DNA of 64,000 nt from an uncultured Peptostreptococcaceae bacterium (GCA_910588185.1 CAJUQR010000005.1:62001-126000), one strand, 5' to 3'. Positions 1 through 9,109 are shown, numbered from the stretch's first letter. Program-made: numbers and translations. Notes: generated by a model from the letters alone, not told the origin.

Positions 1-4
1 CCAT
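1..4 (-). CDS. 5' end of a leftward gene (cut by window edge)
   Basis: On the minus strand an ATG lies at 4-2, preceded by a good Shine-Dalgarno (AAGGAGA on the minus strand, positions 17-11) at normal spacing. Only the start codon is inside the window, so the product cannot be named. The gene would be divergent from ileS, and the AT-rich spacer to its right would hold its promoter. Confidence 0.5.
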
Positions 5-580
5 AAAAATTCTCCTTAGCAAAATATTAACAATATTTTATAATAAAATGTAAGAATTTGCAAGCTAGAGTTGTGTAGGGATGGCGTTTTGAAAGTGGTA
101 TGATGTAAAATTTTATTATTTTGCTTGATTTTTAATGAATGTGTGTGTCAAAATTTATCAATGTTGCAATTTTTCTTAGATTTTCCGAAAATATACAACA
201 TTTTTTGAAAACCGGCTGTAAAATTTCATAATATTTGACGATTTTACAGCATTTAGTCTATGTCACATGTTTTCTCATTACGAGGTAAAAGGGATATGTT
301 GTATATTTTTGATAATTTAAAATATTTTGCCAACATTTTTGGCAAAATTGTTGGCTTTTTGAAGGAAACTTTGATATTTGTGCAACATATGACATAATTC
401 GACAAAATTTAGCACAGATATTATGAAAATAAAACATATTTTGTTGGCTTTTTGCAGAATAAATATAAAAATGAACAACAGAGAGTTTAGATATCTTACT
501 GTGGGGTGAGATTTTTTATTAATCACCAGTTTTTCACTTATAAGTCAAATTTTTATCAGGTAAACTTCCAAAACAATCTA
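5..580. other. AT-rich divergent spacer with several dyads
   Basis: I see no convincing gene here; the only longer frame is a hydrophobic AT-rich artefact. Visible structure: a perfect 9-bp inverted repeat (GCTGTAAAA at 215-223, TTTTACAGC at 242-250); a hairpin GCCAACA/TGTTGGC (329-335, 349-355) followed by TTTTT, which looks like a plus-strand terminator with no gene in front of it; a second copy of TTGTTGGCTTTTTG near 440; and ATATACAAC (191-199) with its complement at 299-307. A sequence close to the CodY box lies at 179-193. The spacer probably holds the promoter and operators of the leftward gene. Confidence 0.5.
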
Positions 581-609
581 TTGACTTTTGAACAGTGACA
601 AAGTACAAT
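581..609 (+). promoter_or_regulatory. sigma-A-type promoter of the ileS T-box transcript
   Basis: TTGACT (581-586) and TACAAT (604-609) are separated by exactly 17 bp. Transcription would begin near 616, about 25-30 nt upstream of the first conserved T-box sequence. A TATAAT at 617-622 has no -35 at a proper distance and is less likely to be the -10. Confidence 0.7.
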
Positions 610-639
610 ATTATAGTATAATTTCAATATATACAGACG

Positions 640-890
640 TTGAAGGAACCAGTAGCCGGGTCTAATATCCTTACAGAGAGCTGCCTTATAGCTGAGAGGG
701 TGGTGGTGAAACCTGAGAGCAAATATCACTCTGGAGTCTGATCACTTAATGAGAGGTCATATCCTGTGAGCAGGTCTTATTATAATGAGTTATGATGAGA
801 TGCTCGAAAGGCGTTGGCAACTAGGGTGGTACCGCGGTTAAGAATTGATCGTCCCTAAATCGATATATTGTCGGTTTAGGGATTATTGTT
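640..890 (+). promoter_or_regulatory. T-box leader, isoleucine specific, controlling ileS
   Basis: This is a tRNA-sensing leader RNA. The conserved T-box/antiterminator sequence AGGGTGGTACCGCGG is at 823-837. It is followed by a terminator hairpin (CCCTAAA near 853-859 with TTTAGGG at 875-881, then a T-rich tail). Stem I lies at about 641-745 and contains the GGTGGTGAAACC region (699-712). The putative specifier codon is ATC (725-727), flanked by purines as usual, which reads isoleucine and agrees with the downstream ileS. Uncharged tRNA-Ile should stabilise the antiterminator and allow read-through. The specifier was assigned by position and by match to the gene, not by folding. Confidence 0.9.
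853..890 (+). terminator. T-box intrinsic terminator
   Basis: CCCTAAA and TTTAGGG form the stem around a loop of about 15 nt (860-874), and the T-rich tail follows. The 5' side is placed to compete with the T-box antiterminator. Confidence 0.75.
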
Positions 891-894
891 TTTA

Positions 895-1100
895 TGACCT
901 AACCCGATTTTCGAAGAAAATCGCTGGTAGGTCAAACGCCAGGCTTTCCCAAGAGTACGAAAGTGCGATTGGCGAGAAAGCTACGGCGCGGTAGGAATTT
1001 TGAGTTTGAGAAAGGCCAAATAAGCATCAAAATTCCGTTTGCGCAAGCAAGACCATCTGCGCAAACAATCAAGACCATCTGCGCAAACAATAAAGAAATT
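895..1100. repeat. hairpin-rich segment between T-box and ileS, with a 22-bp tandem repeat
   Basis: Four inverted repeats follow each other: TGACCTA (895-901) with TAGGTCA (928-934), enclosing CGATTTTC/GAAAATCG (905-912, 916-923); GGAATTTTGA (994-1003) with TCAAAATTCC (1027-1036); and GTTTGCGC (1037-1044) with GCGCAAAC at 1059-1066 or 1081-1088. A perfect tandem direct repeat of 22 bp spans 1048-1069 and 1070-1091. The segment looks more GC-rich than its surroundings. The overlapping frames on both strands lack ribosome-binding sites and resemble nothing I know. It could be a small mobile repeat or an additional leader RNA structure. Confidence 0.6.
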
Positions 1101-1195
1101 TTTAAATTTGATAAACATATGTGGCATTTGATTATGCAAATGTTTTGCGCCACGGCGGGGCAGATGTCCCGGGTAAAGAGAGGAGACAAAATTAT

Positions 1196-4100
1196 ATGTT
1201 TAAGAAACTGTCAGAAAAACCTGTTGCAGAAGTGCAGAACGAACAGGTAGCAAAATGGAAAGAAGAAGATCTTCTGAAACAGTGTGTAGATGCCAGAGAA
1301 GGCAAGACACCTTTTGTGTTCTATGAGGGACCTCCTACTGCCAACGGTAAGCCAGGAATACATCATGTAATGGCAAGAACTCTTAAAGATTCCGTTTGTC
1401 GTTACAAGACTATGCAGGGCTATCAGGTGAACAGAAAAGCAGGATGGGATACCCACGGTCTTCCGGTAGAAATCGAGGTAGAGAAGCAGTTAAACATGTC
1501 TGGCAAACAGGACATTGAAAAATATGGCATTAAAGAGTTTAACCAGAAGTGCCGAGAGTCTGTTTTCACATATACAGGAATGTGGAGAGAAATGTCTGAG
1601 AGAATGGGATACCTTGTAGACCTTGATAATCCTTATGTAACTCTTGAAAACGATTATATAGAAACAGGCTGGTGGATTCTTAAGAAGTTCTTTGATGAAG
1701 GACTGATTTATGAAGGACATAAGATTCTTCCGTACTGCCCGCGCTGCGGAACAGGACTGGCTTCCCATGAAGTAGCACAAGGATATAAGATGGTAAAAGT
1801 AAATACTTTGACCGTTAAGTTTAAGCGTATTGATGCTGAAAATGAATATTTCCTGGCATGGACTACCACACCTTGGACTTTAGCGTCAAACACGGTGCTT
1901 ACCGTCGGTCCTGACATAGACTATGTCAAGGTAGAAATGCTCGAGGGAGATGACAAAGGCAATCTGTTCTATGTTGCAAAAGCTCTCGCCGATAAAGTTC
2001 TTGGAGCAGGCAAATATAATATAGTAGACGAAATGAAGGGAAAAGACCTTGAATATATAGAGTACGAGCAGCTTATGCCGTTCGTAAAGGCAGACAAAAA
2101 GGCTTTCTTTGTTACTTGTATGGATTATGTTTCTACAGAGGATGGTACAGGAATCGTTCATACTGCTCCAGCTTTCGGTGAAGATGACTATCAGTGCGGA
2201 CGAAAATATAATCTTCCTGTACTTCAGCCAGTAGATGAGAGAGGCTGCTATACGGATACTCCTTGGAAAGGCCATTTCGTAATGGAAGAGGGACTTGACG
2301 TTGAAATTATTAAATATCTGGCTCAAGATAACAAGATTTTTGCCAAGGAAAAACTTGAGCACAATTATCCTCACTGCTGGAGATGCGGAACACCTCTTGT
2401 TTACTACGCAAAACCTTCATGGTATATAGAAATGAGCAAGCTTAAAGATCAGCTTGTTGCTAACAATGATACAGTAAACTGGTTCCCTGATTATGTAGGA
2501 GAGAAGAGATTCGGAAACTGGCTTGCAGAAGTAAAAGACTGGGCTATTTCACGTTCGAGATACTGGGGAACCCCTATACCTATCTGGAGATGTGAATGTG
2601 GTCATCTGGAATGTGTAGGTTCAAGAGATGAGCTGGTTGAAAAAGCCATAGAAAGTATAGATAATACTATAGAACTTCACAGACCTTATGTAGATGACGT
2701 TCATATCAAGTGTCCTCACTGCGGAAAACCTATGAGCAGAATTTCGGAAGTTATGGACTGCTGGTTTGACTCAGGCGCTATGCCGTTTGCACAGTGGCAT
2801 TATCCGTTTGAAAATAAAGAAGAAGTTGAGACAAAGTTGTTCCCTGCAGACTTCATATGCGAAGGTATCGACCAGACTAGAGGCTGGTTCTATTCTCTCA
2901 TGGCAATAGCTACATTCATAATGGGAAAGGCTCCTTACAAGAATGTATTGGTAAACGACTTGATTTTGGATAAAGACGGAAAGAAAATGTCAAAGTCTAG
3001 AGGAAATACTGTTTCACCATTCGAGCTGTTTGACAAATACGGTGCAGATGCTACAAGATGGTATCTTTTGAGCGTTTCACCTGCATGGACGCCTACTAAA
3101 TTTGACGAGGATGGACTCATTGATGTTGTGAGCAAGTTCTTTGGAACACTGAAAAACGTATATAACTTCTTCGTTTTGTATTCAAATCAGGATGATATAG
3201 ATCCAGGTAAATTGAACGTGCCATATGCAGACAGACCTGAGCTTGACAGATGGGTGCTTAGCAAATACAATCAGCTGATTGCAGATGTTACAGAATATAT
3301 GGATCAGTATGACCACATGAAGACAGTGAGAGCAATCAATGAATTTGTAAATGAAGATTTGTCAAACTGGTATATCCGCCGTGCAAGAAGAAGATTCTAT
3401 GCCGAAGAGATGACAGAAGATAAGAAGAGCGTATATGCGACCACATACGAGATTCTCGTAGGCGTTTCAAAATTAATAGCACCTATAGCTCCGTTTATTT
3501 CAGATGAAATGTATACTAACCTGACAGGTGAGAGCACAGTTCACGTTGCATATTTCCCTAAAGCTGACATGAGCTTGGTTGATAAGAACGTAGAAGAAAG
3601 AATGGATCTTGTAAGAGCTCTCGTTACACTTGGAAGAGGCACAAGAGAAAAAGAAAAAATCAAGGTGAGACAACCTCTCAGCGAAGTTTTGGTTGACGGT
3701 AAATATGAAGATACCATCAGCGATTTGACACCACTTATTTTGGAAGAGCTGAATGTGAAGAAAGTAGTATTTGAAAAAGACCTTGACAAATATATGAACT
3801 TTACGCTTAAGCCTAACTTTAAAGCGGCAGGTCCTGTTTTAGGAGCAAAAATTAAGGCATTTGGTGCCGCTATAGCTAAAGTCAATGCAGCAGAATTCAT
3901 AGCCGATATAGAGAATAACGGCAAGGCAGTGATTTCCCTTGACGGGGAAGATGTGGAAATAACTAAAGATTTCCTTGATATTAGAATCAATGCTAAAGAG
4001 GGATTTGCCGTAGCTATGGAAAACAATATCTTTACAATTTTAGATACTACTCTGACGGATGAGCTTATAGATGAAGGATTGGCTAGAGAATTGGTTTCAA

Positions 4101-4312
4101 AAGTTCAGCAGCTGCGTAAGCAAAAAGACTTTGAAATGATGGATAATATTGCAATTACAGTAGATGCAGATGATGCAGTTAAAAAGGCGGTTGATTGCCA
4201 CAGAGACTATATCATGAAAGAAACTTTGGCAGTATCCATGGATTTTGGCAGTGTAGAAGATAAATATGACCTTAACGGACATGAAACAGGCATAGCAGTT
4301 GAGAGGAAATAA
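1196..4312 (+). CDS. ileS: Isoleucyl-tRNA synthetase, type 2-like, with swapped HIGH motif
   Basis: The enzyme charges tRNA-Ile in the cytoplasm. The product is 1038 residues, the expected size. The ATG at 1196 follows AGAGAGGAG; longer in-frame starts lack a ribosome-binding site. The catalytic core carries GPPTANG and then GIHH (residues 54-57) where class I synthetases normally have HIGH, so the first and third residues are exchanged. KMSKS is canonical (597-601). The editing domain lies at roughly 200-400, and the anticodon-binding and C-terminal regions follow. The sequence style resembles IleRS2 enzymes of Bacteroidetes and Clostridia more than the classic bacterial type 1. The T-box upstream supports isoleucine specificity. 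The swapped motif is known from IleRS2 enzymes that are extremely resistant to mupirocin. Confidence 0.95.
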   Translation: MFKKLSEKPVAEVQNEQVAKWKEEDLLKQCVDAREGKTPFVFYEGPPTANGKPGIHHVMARTLKDSVCRYKTMQGYQVNRKAGWDTHGLPVEIEVEKQLNMSGKQDIEKYGIKEFNQKCRESVFTYTGMWREMSERMGYLVDLDNPYVTLENDYIETGWWILKKFFDEGLIYEGHKILPYCPRCGTGLASHEVAQGYKMVKVNTLTVKFKRIDAENEYFLAWTTTPWTLASNTVLTVGPDIDYVKVEMLEGDDKGNLFYVAKALADKVLGAGKYNIVDEMKGKDLEYIEYEQLMPFVKADKKAFFVTCMDYVSTEDGTGIVHTAPAFGEDDYQCGRKYNLPVLQPVDERGCYTDTPWKGHFVMEEGLDVEIIKYLAQDNKIFAKEKLEHNYPHCWRCGTPLVYYAKPSWYIEMSKLKDQLVANNDTVNWFPDYVGEKRFGNWLAEVKDWAISRSRYWGTPIPIWRCECGHLECVGSRDELVEKAIESIDNTIELHRPYVDDVHIKCPHCGKPMSRISEVMDCWFDSGAMPFAQWHYPFENKEEVETKLFPADFICEGIDQTRGWFYSLMAIATFIMGKAPYKNVLVNDLILDKDGKKMSKSRGNTVSPFELFDKYGADATRWYLLSVSPAWTPTKFDEDGLIDVVSKFFGTLKNVYNFFVLYSNQDDIDPGKLNVPYADRPELDRWVLSKYNQLIADVTEYMDQYDHMKTVRAINEFVNEDLSNWYIRRARRRFYAEEMTEDKKSVYATTYEILVGVSKLIAPIAPFISDEMYTNLTGESTVHVAYFPKADMSLVDKNVEERMDLVRALVTLGRGTREKEKIKVRQPLSEVLVDGKYEDTISDLTPLILEELNVKKVVFEKDLDKYMNFTLKPNFKAAGPVLGAKIKAFGAAIAKVNAAEFIADIENNGKAVISLDGEDVEITKDFLDIRINAKEGFAVAMENNIFTILDTTLTDELIDEGLARELVSKVQQLRKQKDFEMMDNIAITVDADDAVKKAVDCHRDYIMKETLAVSMDFGSVEDKYDLNGHETGIAVERK

Positions 4313-4353
4313 TTACAAATTCCTTAAGAAAAGCTTAAAAACACTTATTCAAA

Positions 4354-4389
4354 TTGACAGTGTACTACGATATGTAGTACACTTTTTTT
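4354..4389 (+). promoter_or_regulatory. promoter with YtrA-like operator, doubling as ileS terminator
   Basis: TTGACA (4354-4359) is fused to the 25-bp palindrome AGTGTA-N13-TACACT (4359-4383); TACACT (4378-4383) can serve as -10 after an 18-bp spacer. The same arrangement occurs before dltA (50132-50161), with 14 identical bases on the left and 10 on the right. AGTGTA-N13-TACACT is the inverted repeat described for the GntR-family regulator YtrA. The palindrome is followed by TTTTTT (4384-4389), so as RNA it would also form an intrinsic terminator for ileS. Binding by a particular regulator is inference; no ytrA is in the window. Confidence 0.65.
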
Positions 4390-4427
4390 GTAAAAATATT
4401 TTCGAGGAATTAAAAAAGGGGAACAAC

Positions 4428-6656
4428 ATGCTAAAACTTAAAAATGTATCGAAGTTTTATTATAGCAAGGGTGTTATCGCAAGCGGATTTTCAAAAGTGA
4501 ACCTGGAACTTGATATGGGTGAGTTTGTGGTTATAACGGGAGAATCCGGTAGCGGTAAGTCGACTCTTCTAAATGTGCTTTCCGGTCTTGACACTTACGA
4601 AGAAGGAGAAATGTACATTAACGGTGAGGAAACAAGCCATTATAATGAAACTGATTTTGAGGAATATCGCCGCAAGTATGTAGGAAACATATTTCAGAAT
4701 TTTAATTTGGTAAACAGCTATACCGTTTATCAAAATGTTGAACTTGCGCTTATTCTCAACGGGGAAAACAAGAAAGACGTTAAAGGAAGAATACTTGATA
4801 TTATTCAGAAAGTAGGCCTTTCGGATTTTGTAAACACCAAATGCTCAAAGCTTTCTGGAGGACAGAAACAGAGAGTTGCCATAGCAAGGGCTCTTGCAAA
4901 GGAAACTCCCATAATTGTAGCTGATGAGCCTACAGGTAACTTAGACAGCAAGTCTGCTGAAGAAGTGGTTAAACTGCTGAGCGAAATTTCAAAAGATAAG
5001 CTGGTTATAATAGTTACCCATAATTTAGAACAGGTAGAAAAATATGCCACAAGGCTCATCAAGATGCATGACGGTAAGGTTTTGGAAGACAAAATACTGA
5101 AAAAACCAGAAATTGAAGATAAAGATGAAAGCAGAACTTTTGCTGATATTACTGTTTCCAACAGGTTTAGGCTTGGGAGAAGAAATGCATTTAATATTCC
5201 TGCCAAGTTTGTGCTTATATTTGCCGTATTTTTGTTTATTTCCTTTGCGGTGGCAGGTACTTATTCATCTTTTGAAAAAGCCGCATATGAAGAAAGCATC
5301 TTTGGTTTCAGCGAGTTTTTTAATGATACTTCCGATAAGAGAATAGTAATAAATAAACAGGATAAAAGCGCTATAACAGCTGAAGAATTTGCAAAGATAG
5401 AAGCTATTGACAACGTGTCCAGAATAGCAAAAGATGATACTCTTGTAGATTATACAATGCCTATATCTGATGATGAGTATTGGTATTATTTTTATGGTAA
5501 CTTTACGGATGTAAAAGAGCTTAAAGATAATTTGACAGCGGGACGCATGCCGGAAAACTCCAATGAAATCGTTTTAGAGGGATCCGAAAATGACTATTAT
5601 CTGTCTCACGATTTAGAAGAAATAATGAAGAAAAACTTCTATATTGAGAATTATGATGCCAATGGAGAAAGAGATACAAGCAAACCTCTTAAAATAGTAG
5701 GTGTTATCCTTAGAGAGGGAAATAACGGCAGTGATAAGTTTTATGTAGGAGAGGAAATATTAGAGCAGCTTAGACTTGATGCCGCTATGTCAGCAAACAA
5801 TGTGAAGTCTTTATTTGAAGGTCAGTATTATCATTCTGATGCTTCAGACCCTAATTTCCGTATAACACCTAATAAAAACGTACCTAAAGGTGAAGCTTAT
5901 GTATCCGGTATGTTAAACGATTATACTCAAAGCGGAAGAGCTGTGGGTAAAGAGATTGTTATAAGCGCAGACAGTATATATAGTCATGATTCTATGACTG
6001 TGAAAATTGCAAAGACTTATAATAAATCTAATTTGAAGAATCTTACCGGCGTTGAATTTAAAGAGAGCGGTGAAGGTGCAATATACGTCAATGAAGAGGA
6101 TTATAATAATCTTATAAACAAAGGTATTTTCCAAAGTTCAGTATATGTAAAAGATGCTAAAAAACTTGATAGTACTCTTGAAAGTCTTAAAGAAATGGGC
6201 TTCAATGTTTTGCCTATGAGAGATTCGCTGTCAAAAGAAGGAGCAGAGCTTGTTCAGGTTATATCCATGATGAAGACATTTATGCTTGCAGTATTGATAG
6301 TTGCTTTATTCTTTATCTCATACTTTATAATAAGAATAGTACTTAAATCAAGAAACGCTTACTATACGACTCTAAGAACTCTGGGAGCTTCAAGGAAAAT
6401 TTCAAAGCAGCTCCTTGATATAGAGCTTTTCCTCATAGCAACCATAGGATATGCGGTATTTATGGCTGTTATGTGCCTTGTATATACAGGAGTGATAAAT
6501 CAAACTTTTGTGGTAGAGTTGGCGAATTATTTGAGCGTAACAAGCTATATAATACTTTACCTAATCATAATTGCTATGTCCTATATGATTTCACACAGAT
6601 TTTCACGCAAGTTGTTTAAAGATTCTGTGATGAACACATATAGAGAGGAGGTGTAG
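4428..6656 (+). CDS. ABC transporter, ATPase-permease fusion (MacB/FtsX type), first of a pair
   Basis: 742 residues, starting at the ATG after AAAAAAGGGG; an in-frame extension into ileS is not credible. The N-terminal ATPase has Walker A GESGSGKST (38-46), signature LSGGQ (142-146) and Walker B IVADEP (163-168). A membrane segment follows at about 261-279, then a roughly 340-residue extracellular domain, then three membrane helices of an FtsX-type permease at the C-terminus. This is the four-helix MacB layout used for export of, or resistance to, peptides and other amphiphiles. The next gene encodes a second fusion of the same kind, so the two probably form a heterodimer. The shared operator with dlt suggests a role in envelope stress or antimicrobial peptide resistance; the substrate cannot be read from sequence. 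Confidence 0.85.
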   Translation: MLKLKNVSKFYYSKGVIASGFSKVNLELDMGEFVVITGESGSGKSTLLNVLSGLDTYEEGEMYINGEETSHYNETDFEEYRRKYVGNIFQNFNLVNSYTVYQNVELALILNGENKKDVKGRILDIIQKVGLSDFVNTKCSKLSGGQKQRVAIARALAKETPIIVADEPTGNLDSKSAEEVVKLLSEISKDKLVIIVTHNLEQVEKYATRLIKMHDGKVLEDKILKKPEIEDKDESRTFADITVSNRFRLGRRNAFNIPAKFVLIFAVFLFISFAVAGTYSSFEKAAYEESIFGFSEFFNDTSDKRIVINKQDKSAITAEEFAKIEAIDNVSRIAKDDTLVDYTMPISDDEYWYYFYGNFTDVKELKDNLTAGRMPENSNEIVLEGSENDYYLSHDLEEIMKKNFYIENYDANGERDTSKPLKIVGVILREGNNGSDKFYVGEEILEQLRLDAAMSANNVKSLFEGQYYHSDASDPNFRITPNKNVPKGEAYVSGMLNDYTQSGRAVGKEIVISADSIYSHDSMTVKIAKTYNKSNLKNLTGVEFKESGEGAIYVNEEDYNNLINKGIFQSSVYVKDAKKLDSTLESLKEMGFNVLPMRDSLSKEGAELVQVISMMKTFMLAVLIVALFFISYFIIRIVLKSRNAYYTTLRTLGASRKISKQLLDIELFLIATIGYAVFMAVMCLVYTGVINQTFVVELANYLSVTSYIILYLIIIAMSYMISHRFSRKLFKDSVMNTYREEV

Positions 6657-6659
6657 CAG

Positions 6660-9107
6660 ATGATTAAGCTTAAAAACGTAAATAAATATTTTAATAAAGG
6701 CAAGAAAAATGAAATTCATGTAATAAACGATACTACCCTTGATTTAGGCTCAAAAGGCCTGGTAGCGCTTTTAGGACCTTCGGGGTCAGGAAAGACTACC
6801 ATGCTAAATGCCATTGGAGGTCTCGATAGAGTTAACAATGGAGATATCTTTGTAGACGATATTAAAATTACAGGAAGAGGTGCCTCGAAGATAGATGAAA
6901 TAAGAAATCTTAATATCGGCTATATTTTCCAGGATTATAAGCTTGTAGGCAATATGACCGTATATGAAAATGTTGCCATGGCACTCAGAATGATAGGCAT
7001 CAAGGATGAAGAGGAAATAAAAAAGAGAATAACCTATATTTTAGAGACTCTTGGAATTTATCGTTATAGGAACAGAATGGCAGATATGCTTTCAGGCGGA
7101 GAACGTCAGAGAGTTGGCATAGCCAGGGCCATTGCTAAAAACCCTAAGATAATAATCGCTGATGAACCTACAGGTAACTTGGACAGCGCCAACACTATAG
7201 AGATTATGAATATAATCAAGGCTATTTCAAGAGATAGGCTGGTAGTGCTTGTAACTCACGAAGTGGAGCTGGCTAAATTCTATGCTTCTAGGATTATAGA
7301 ATTAAAAGACGGAAAAGTTACAGCAGATTATGAAAATATTACTGATGATAACTTAAATTACAAAATTGATAACAAATTTTATCTTAAGGACTTTGAAAAG
7401 CAAGAATCTGTTTCGAAAGACTCTGTAAATGTGAATTTTTATGGCGGTAGCCAAGATTCTTTGGATATAGACGTGGTTATCAGAAACGGCAATCTTTATA
7501 TAAAGACAAGGAACGATTGCAGAGTAGAGGTAGTTGATAACAATTCTGCCATAGAGTTTGTAGATGATAATTATAAAGAAATAGATAAGACTTTATACGA
7601 AAGTTATGATTTTGAATTTGACCAAGTTGTCGATTCTTCAATCAGAGAAAAGTACAGTTCGATTATAGGATTTTTCCCATCTCTGATAAGAGGATTCAAA
7701 AAAATATCATCCTATACTCTCATGAAAAAGCTCTTGTTTATAGGATTCATGATATCAGGCATATTTGTTACTTATTCACTTAGCAGTATATATGCAAGTC
7801 TTGATGTAAAGGATGAAGATTTTATAAACAGCAACAGAGATTATCTGACGGCTGAAATACCAAAGATAGACGTTGCCAAGTATGAGGAATATGAGAAGAT
7901 GGAATCGGTAAAATACATGTTTCCAAAGTCAGCAAACGTTTCACTCAGGTTTAAAATGAATTTTTACTATCAGACCAATTATGCCAGTGATACGATAAAC
8001 GGAGATTTAACCGATTTAGCAGAGATTGACGATTCAGATCTGATATACGGACGTATGCCTGAGAATAAGTATGAGATTGTTCTCGATAAATTTTCTGTAG
8101 ATAAAATGCTTTCAAAAAATACGGCGAGACAAGTTGGATTTACCGATGTAGAACAGATGATTGGCCAGAAAGTTTCCATAAGTGATTCCATGAATGAATT
8201 TACAATCGTAGGAATAACAGATAAAGTTCAGCCTTTAATATATGCAGACCCTTCACTGTTCATAGATATGATTTATAACAGCAAAGATGATTCAGACTAT
8301 ATGTATGGCGCAGACGGTGGAATGGACGAAGCACAGCAGCCGATGCTGCATAACTATCAGACGTATTCCGGAGAATTTAAGCTCAAAAAAGGTAAACTTC
8401 CTGAAAATGATTATGAAGTGATAGTGCCTTACAGCAGGTCATATGAAATGCCGCTGAATAAAGAAATTGATCAGAAGATAAACGGACATAAACTTAAAGT
8501 GGTAGGTTATTATGAAAGTCCGGAGAATACAGAAGTTTTACTTGTAAATCAGAACACAATCAAGTATTCTATGATTACAGAAGCAAGCGGATTTGATGTG
8601 GCGCCTGCCGACGGTGCGGAAGCCCTTGAAAAACTTCAGGCTGCTAATCTGAATGTAAAACCTGCGTATGAAATTGAAAGACAAGACTATATGAATGACA
8701 GAAGCGATTCTGTTAAGAGCAATGTGGTCATGGGCCTTATAATGATAGCTATTTCTCTGATAGAAATACTTCTTATGACGCGTTCGTCATTCCTTTCAAG
8801 AATTAAGGAGATAGGTATATACAGGGCAATAGGCGTAAAGAAGACGGATATATACAAGATGTTCCTCGGCGAGATACTGGCTATAACCACGGTAAGCAGT
8901 CTTGTTGGAATAGGTATAATGTCCTATATTCTTTACCACTTGTGCAAGATATCTTTCTTGAGCAGCATGTTTGCCCTCAATCCTGTGGTGGTGATTGGCG
9001 CCATTGCCATAGTTTATGTATTCAATTCTGTAGTGGGTCTTATACCTGTATTCAATACTATGAGAAAGACTCCTGCCGCAATACTGGCAAGACATGATGT
9101 AGACTGA
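6660..9107 (+). CDS. ABC transporter, ATPase-permease fusion (MacB/FtsX type), second of a pair
   Basis: 815 residues. AGGAGG at 6646-6651 overlaps the end of the preceding gene, whose stop is 3 nt before this ATG, so the two are translationally coupled. Walker A is GPSGSGKTT (39-47), the signature is the LSGGE variant, and Walker B is IIADEP. Between the ATPase and the first membrane helix (about 350-370) lies an extra acidic linker of some 100 residues that the first protein lacks. A large extracellular domain and a C-terminal FtsX permease with three helices follow. It is most likely the partner of the preceding protein in a heterodimeric exporter or peptide-sensing/resistance transporter. 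Substrate unknown. Confidence 0.85.
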   Translation: MIKLKNVNKYFNKGKKNEIHVINDTTLDLGSKGLVALLGPSGSGKTTMLNAIGGLDRVNNGDIFVDDIKITGRGASKIDEIRNLNIGYIFQDYKLVGNMTVYENVAMALRMIGIKDEEEIKKRITYILETLGIYRYRNRMADMLSGGERQRVGIARAIAKNPKIIIADEPTGNLDSANTIEIMNIIKAISRDRLVVLVTHEVELAKFYASRIIELKDGKVTADYENITDDNLNYKIDNKFYLKDFEKQESVSKDSVNVNFYGGSQDSLDIDVVIRNGNLYIKTRNDCRVEVVDNNSAIEFVDDNYKEIDKTLYESYDFEFDQVVDSSIREKYSSIIGFFPSLIRGFKKISSYTLMKKLLFIGFMISGIFVTYSLSSIYASLDVKDEDFINSNRDYLTAEIPKIDVAKYEEYEKMESVKYMFPKSANVSLRFKMNFYYQTNYASDTINGDLTDLAEIDDSDLIYGRMPENKYEIVLDKFSVDKMLSKNTARQVGFTDVEQMIGQKVSISDSMNEFTIVGITDKVQPLIYADPSLFIDMIYNSKDDSDYMYGADGGMDEAQQPMLHNYQTYSGEFKLKKGKLPENDYEVIVPYSRSYEMPLNKEIDQKINGHKLKVVGYYESPENTEVLLVNQNTIKYSMITEASGFDVAPADGAEALEKLQAANLNVKPAYEIERQDYMNDRSDSVKSNVVMGLIMIAISLIEILLMTRSSFLSRIKEIGIYRAIGVKKTDIYKMFLGEILAITTVSSLVGIGIMSYILYHLCKISFLSSMFALNPVVVIGAIAIVYVFNSVVGLIPVFNTMRKTPAAILARHDVD

Positions 9108-9109
9108 TT

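Noticed and set aside
317..526. 69-residue hydrophobic frame on the minus strand
   Set aside because: No ribosome-binding site, pure AT-rich composition, and its internal repeat only reflects the duplicated TTGTTGGCTTTTTG.
1121..1195. Longer N-terminus for ileS
   Set aside because: The extra 25 residues have no match to the family and the AGAGAGGAG site lies within them.
932..1250. Overlapping frames on both strands between T-box and ileS
   Set aside because: No ribosome-binding sites, made of hairpins and repeats, and extend into ileS.
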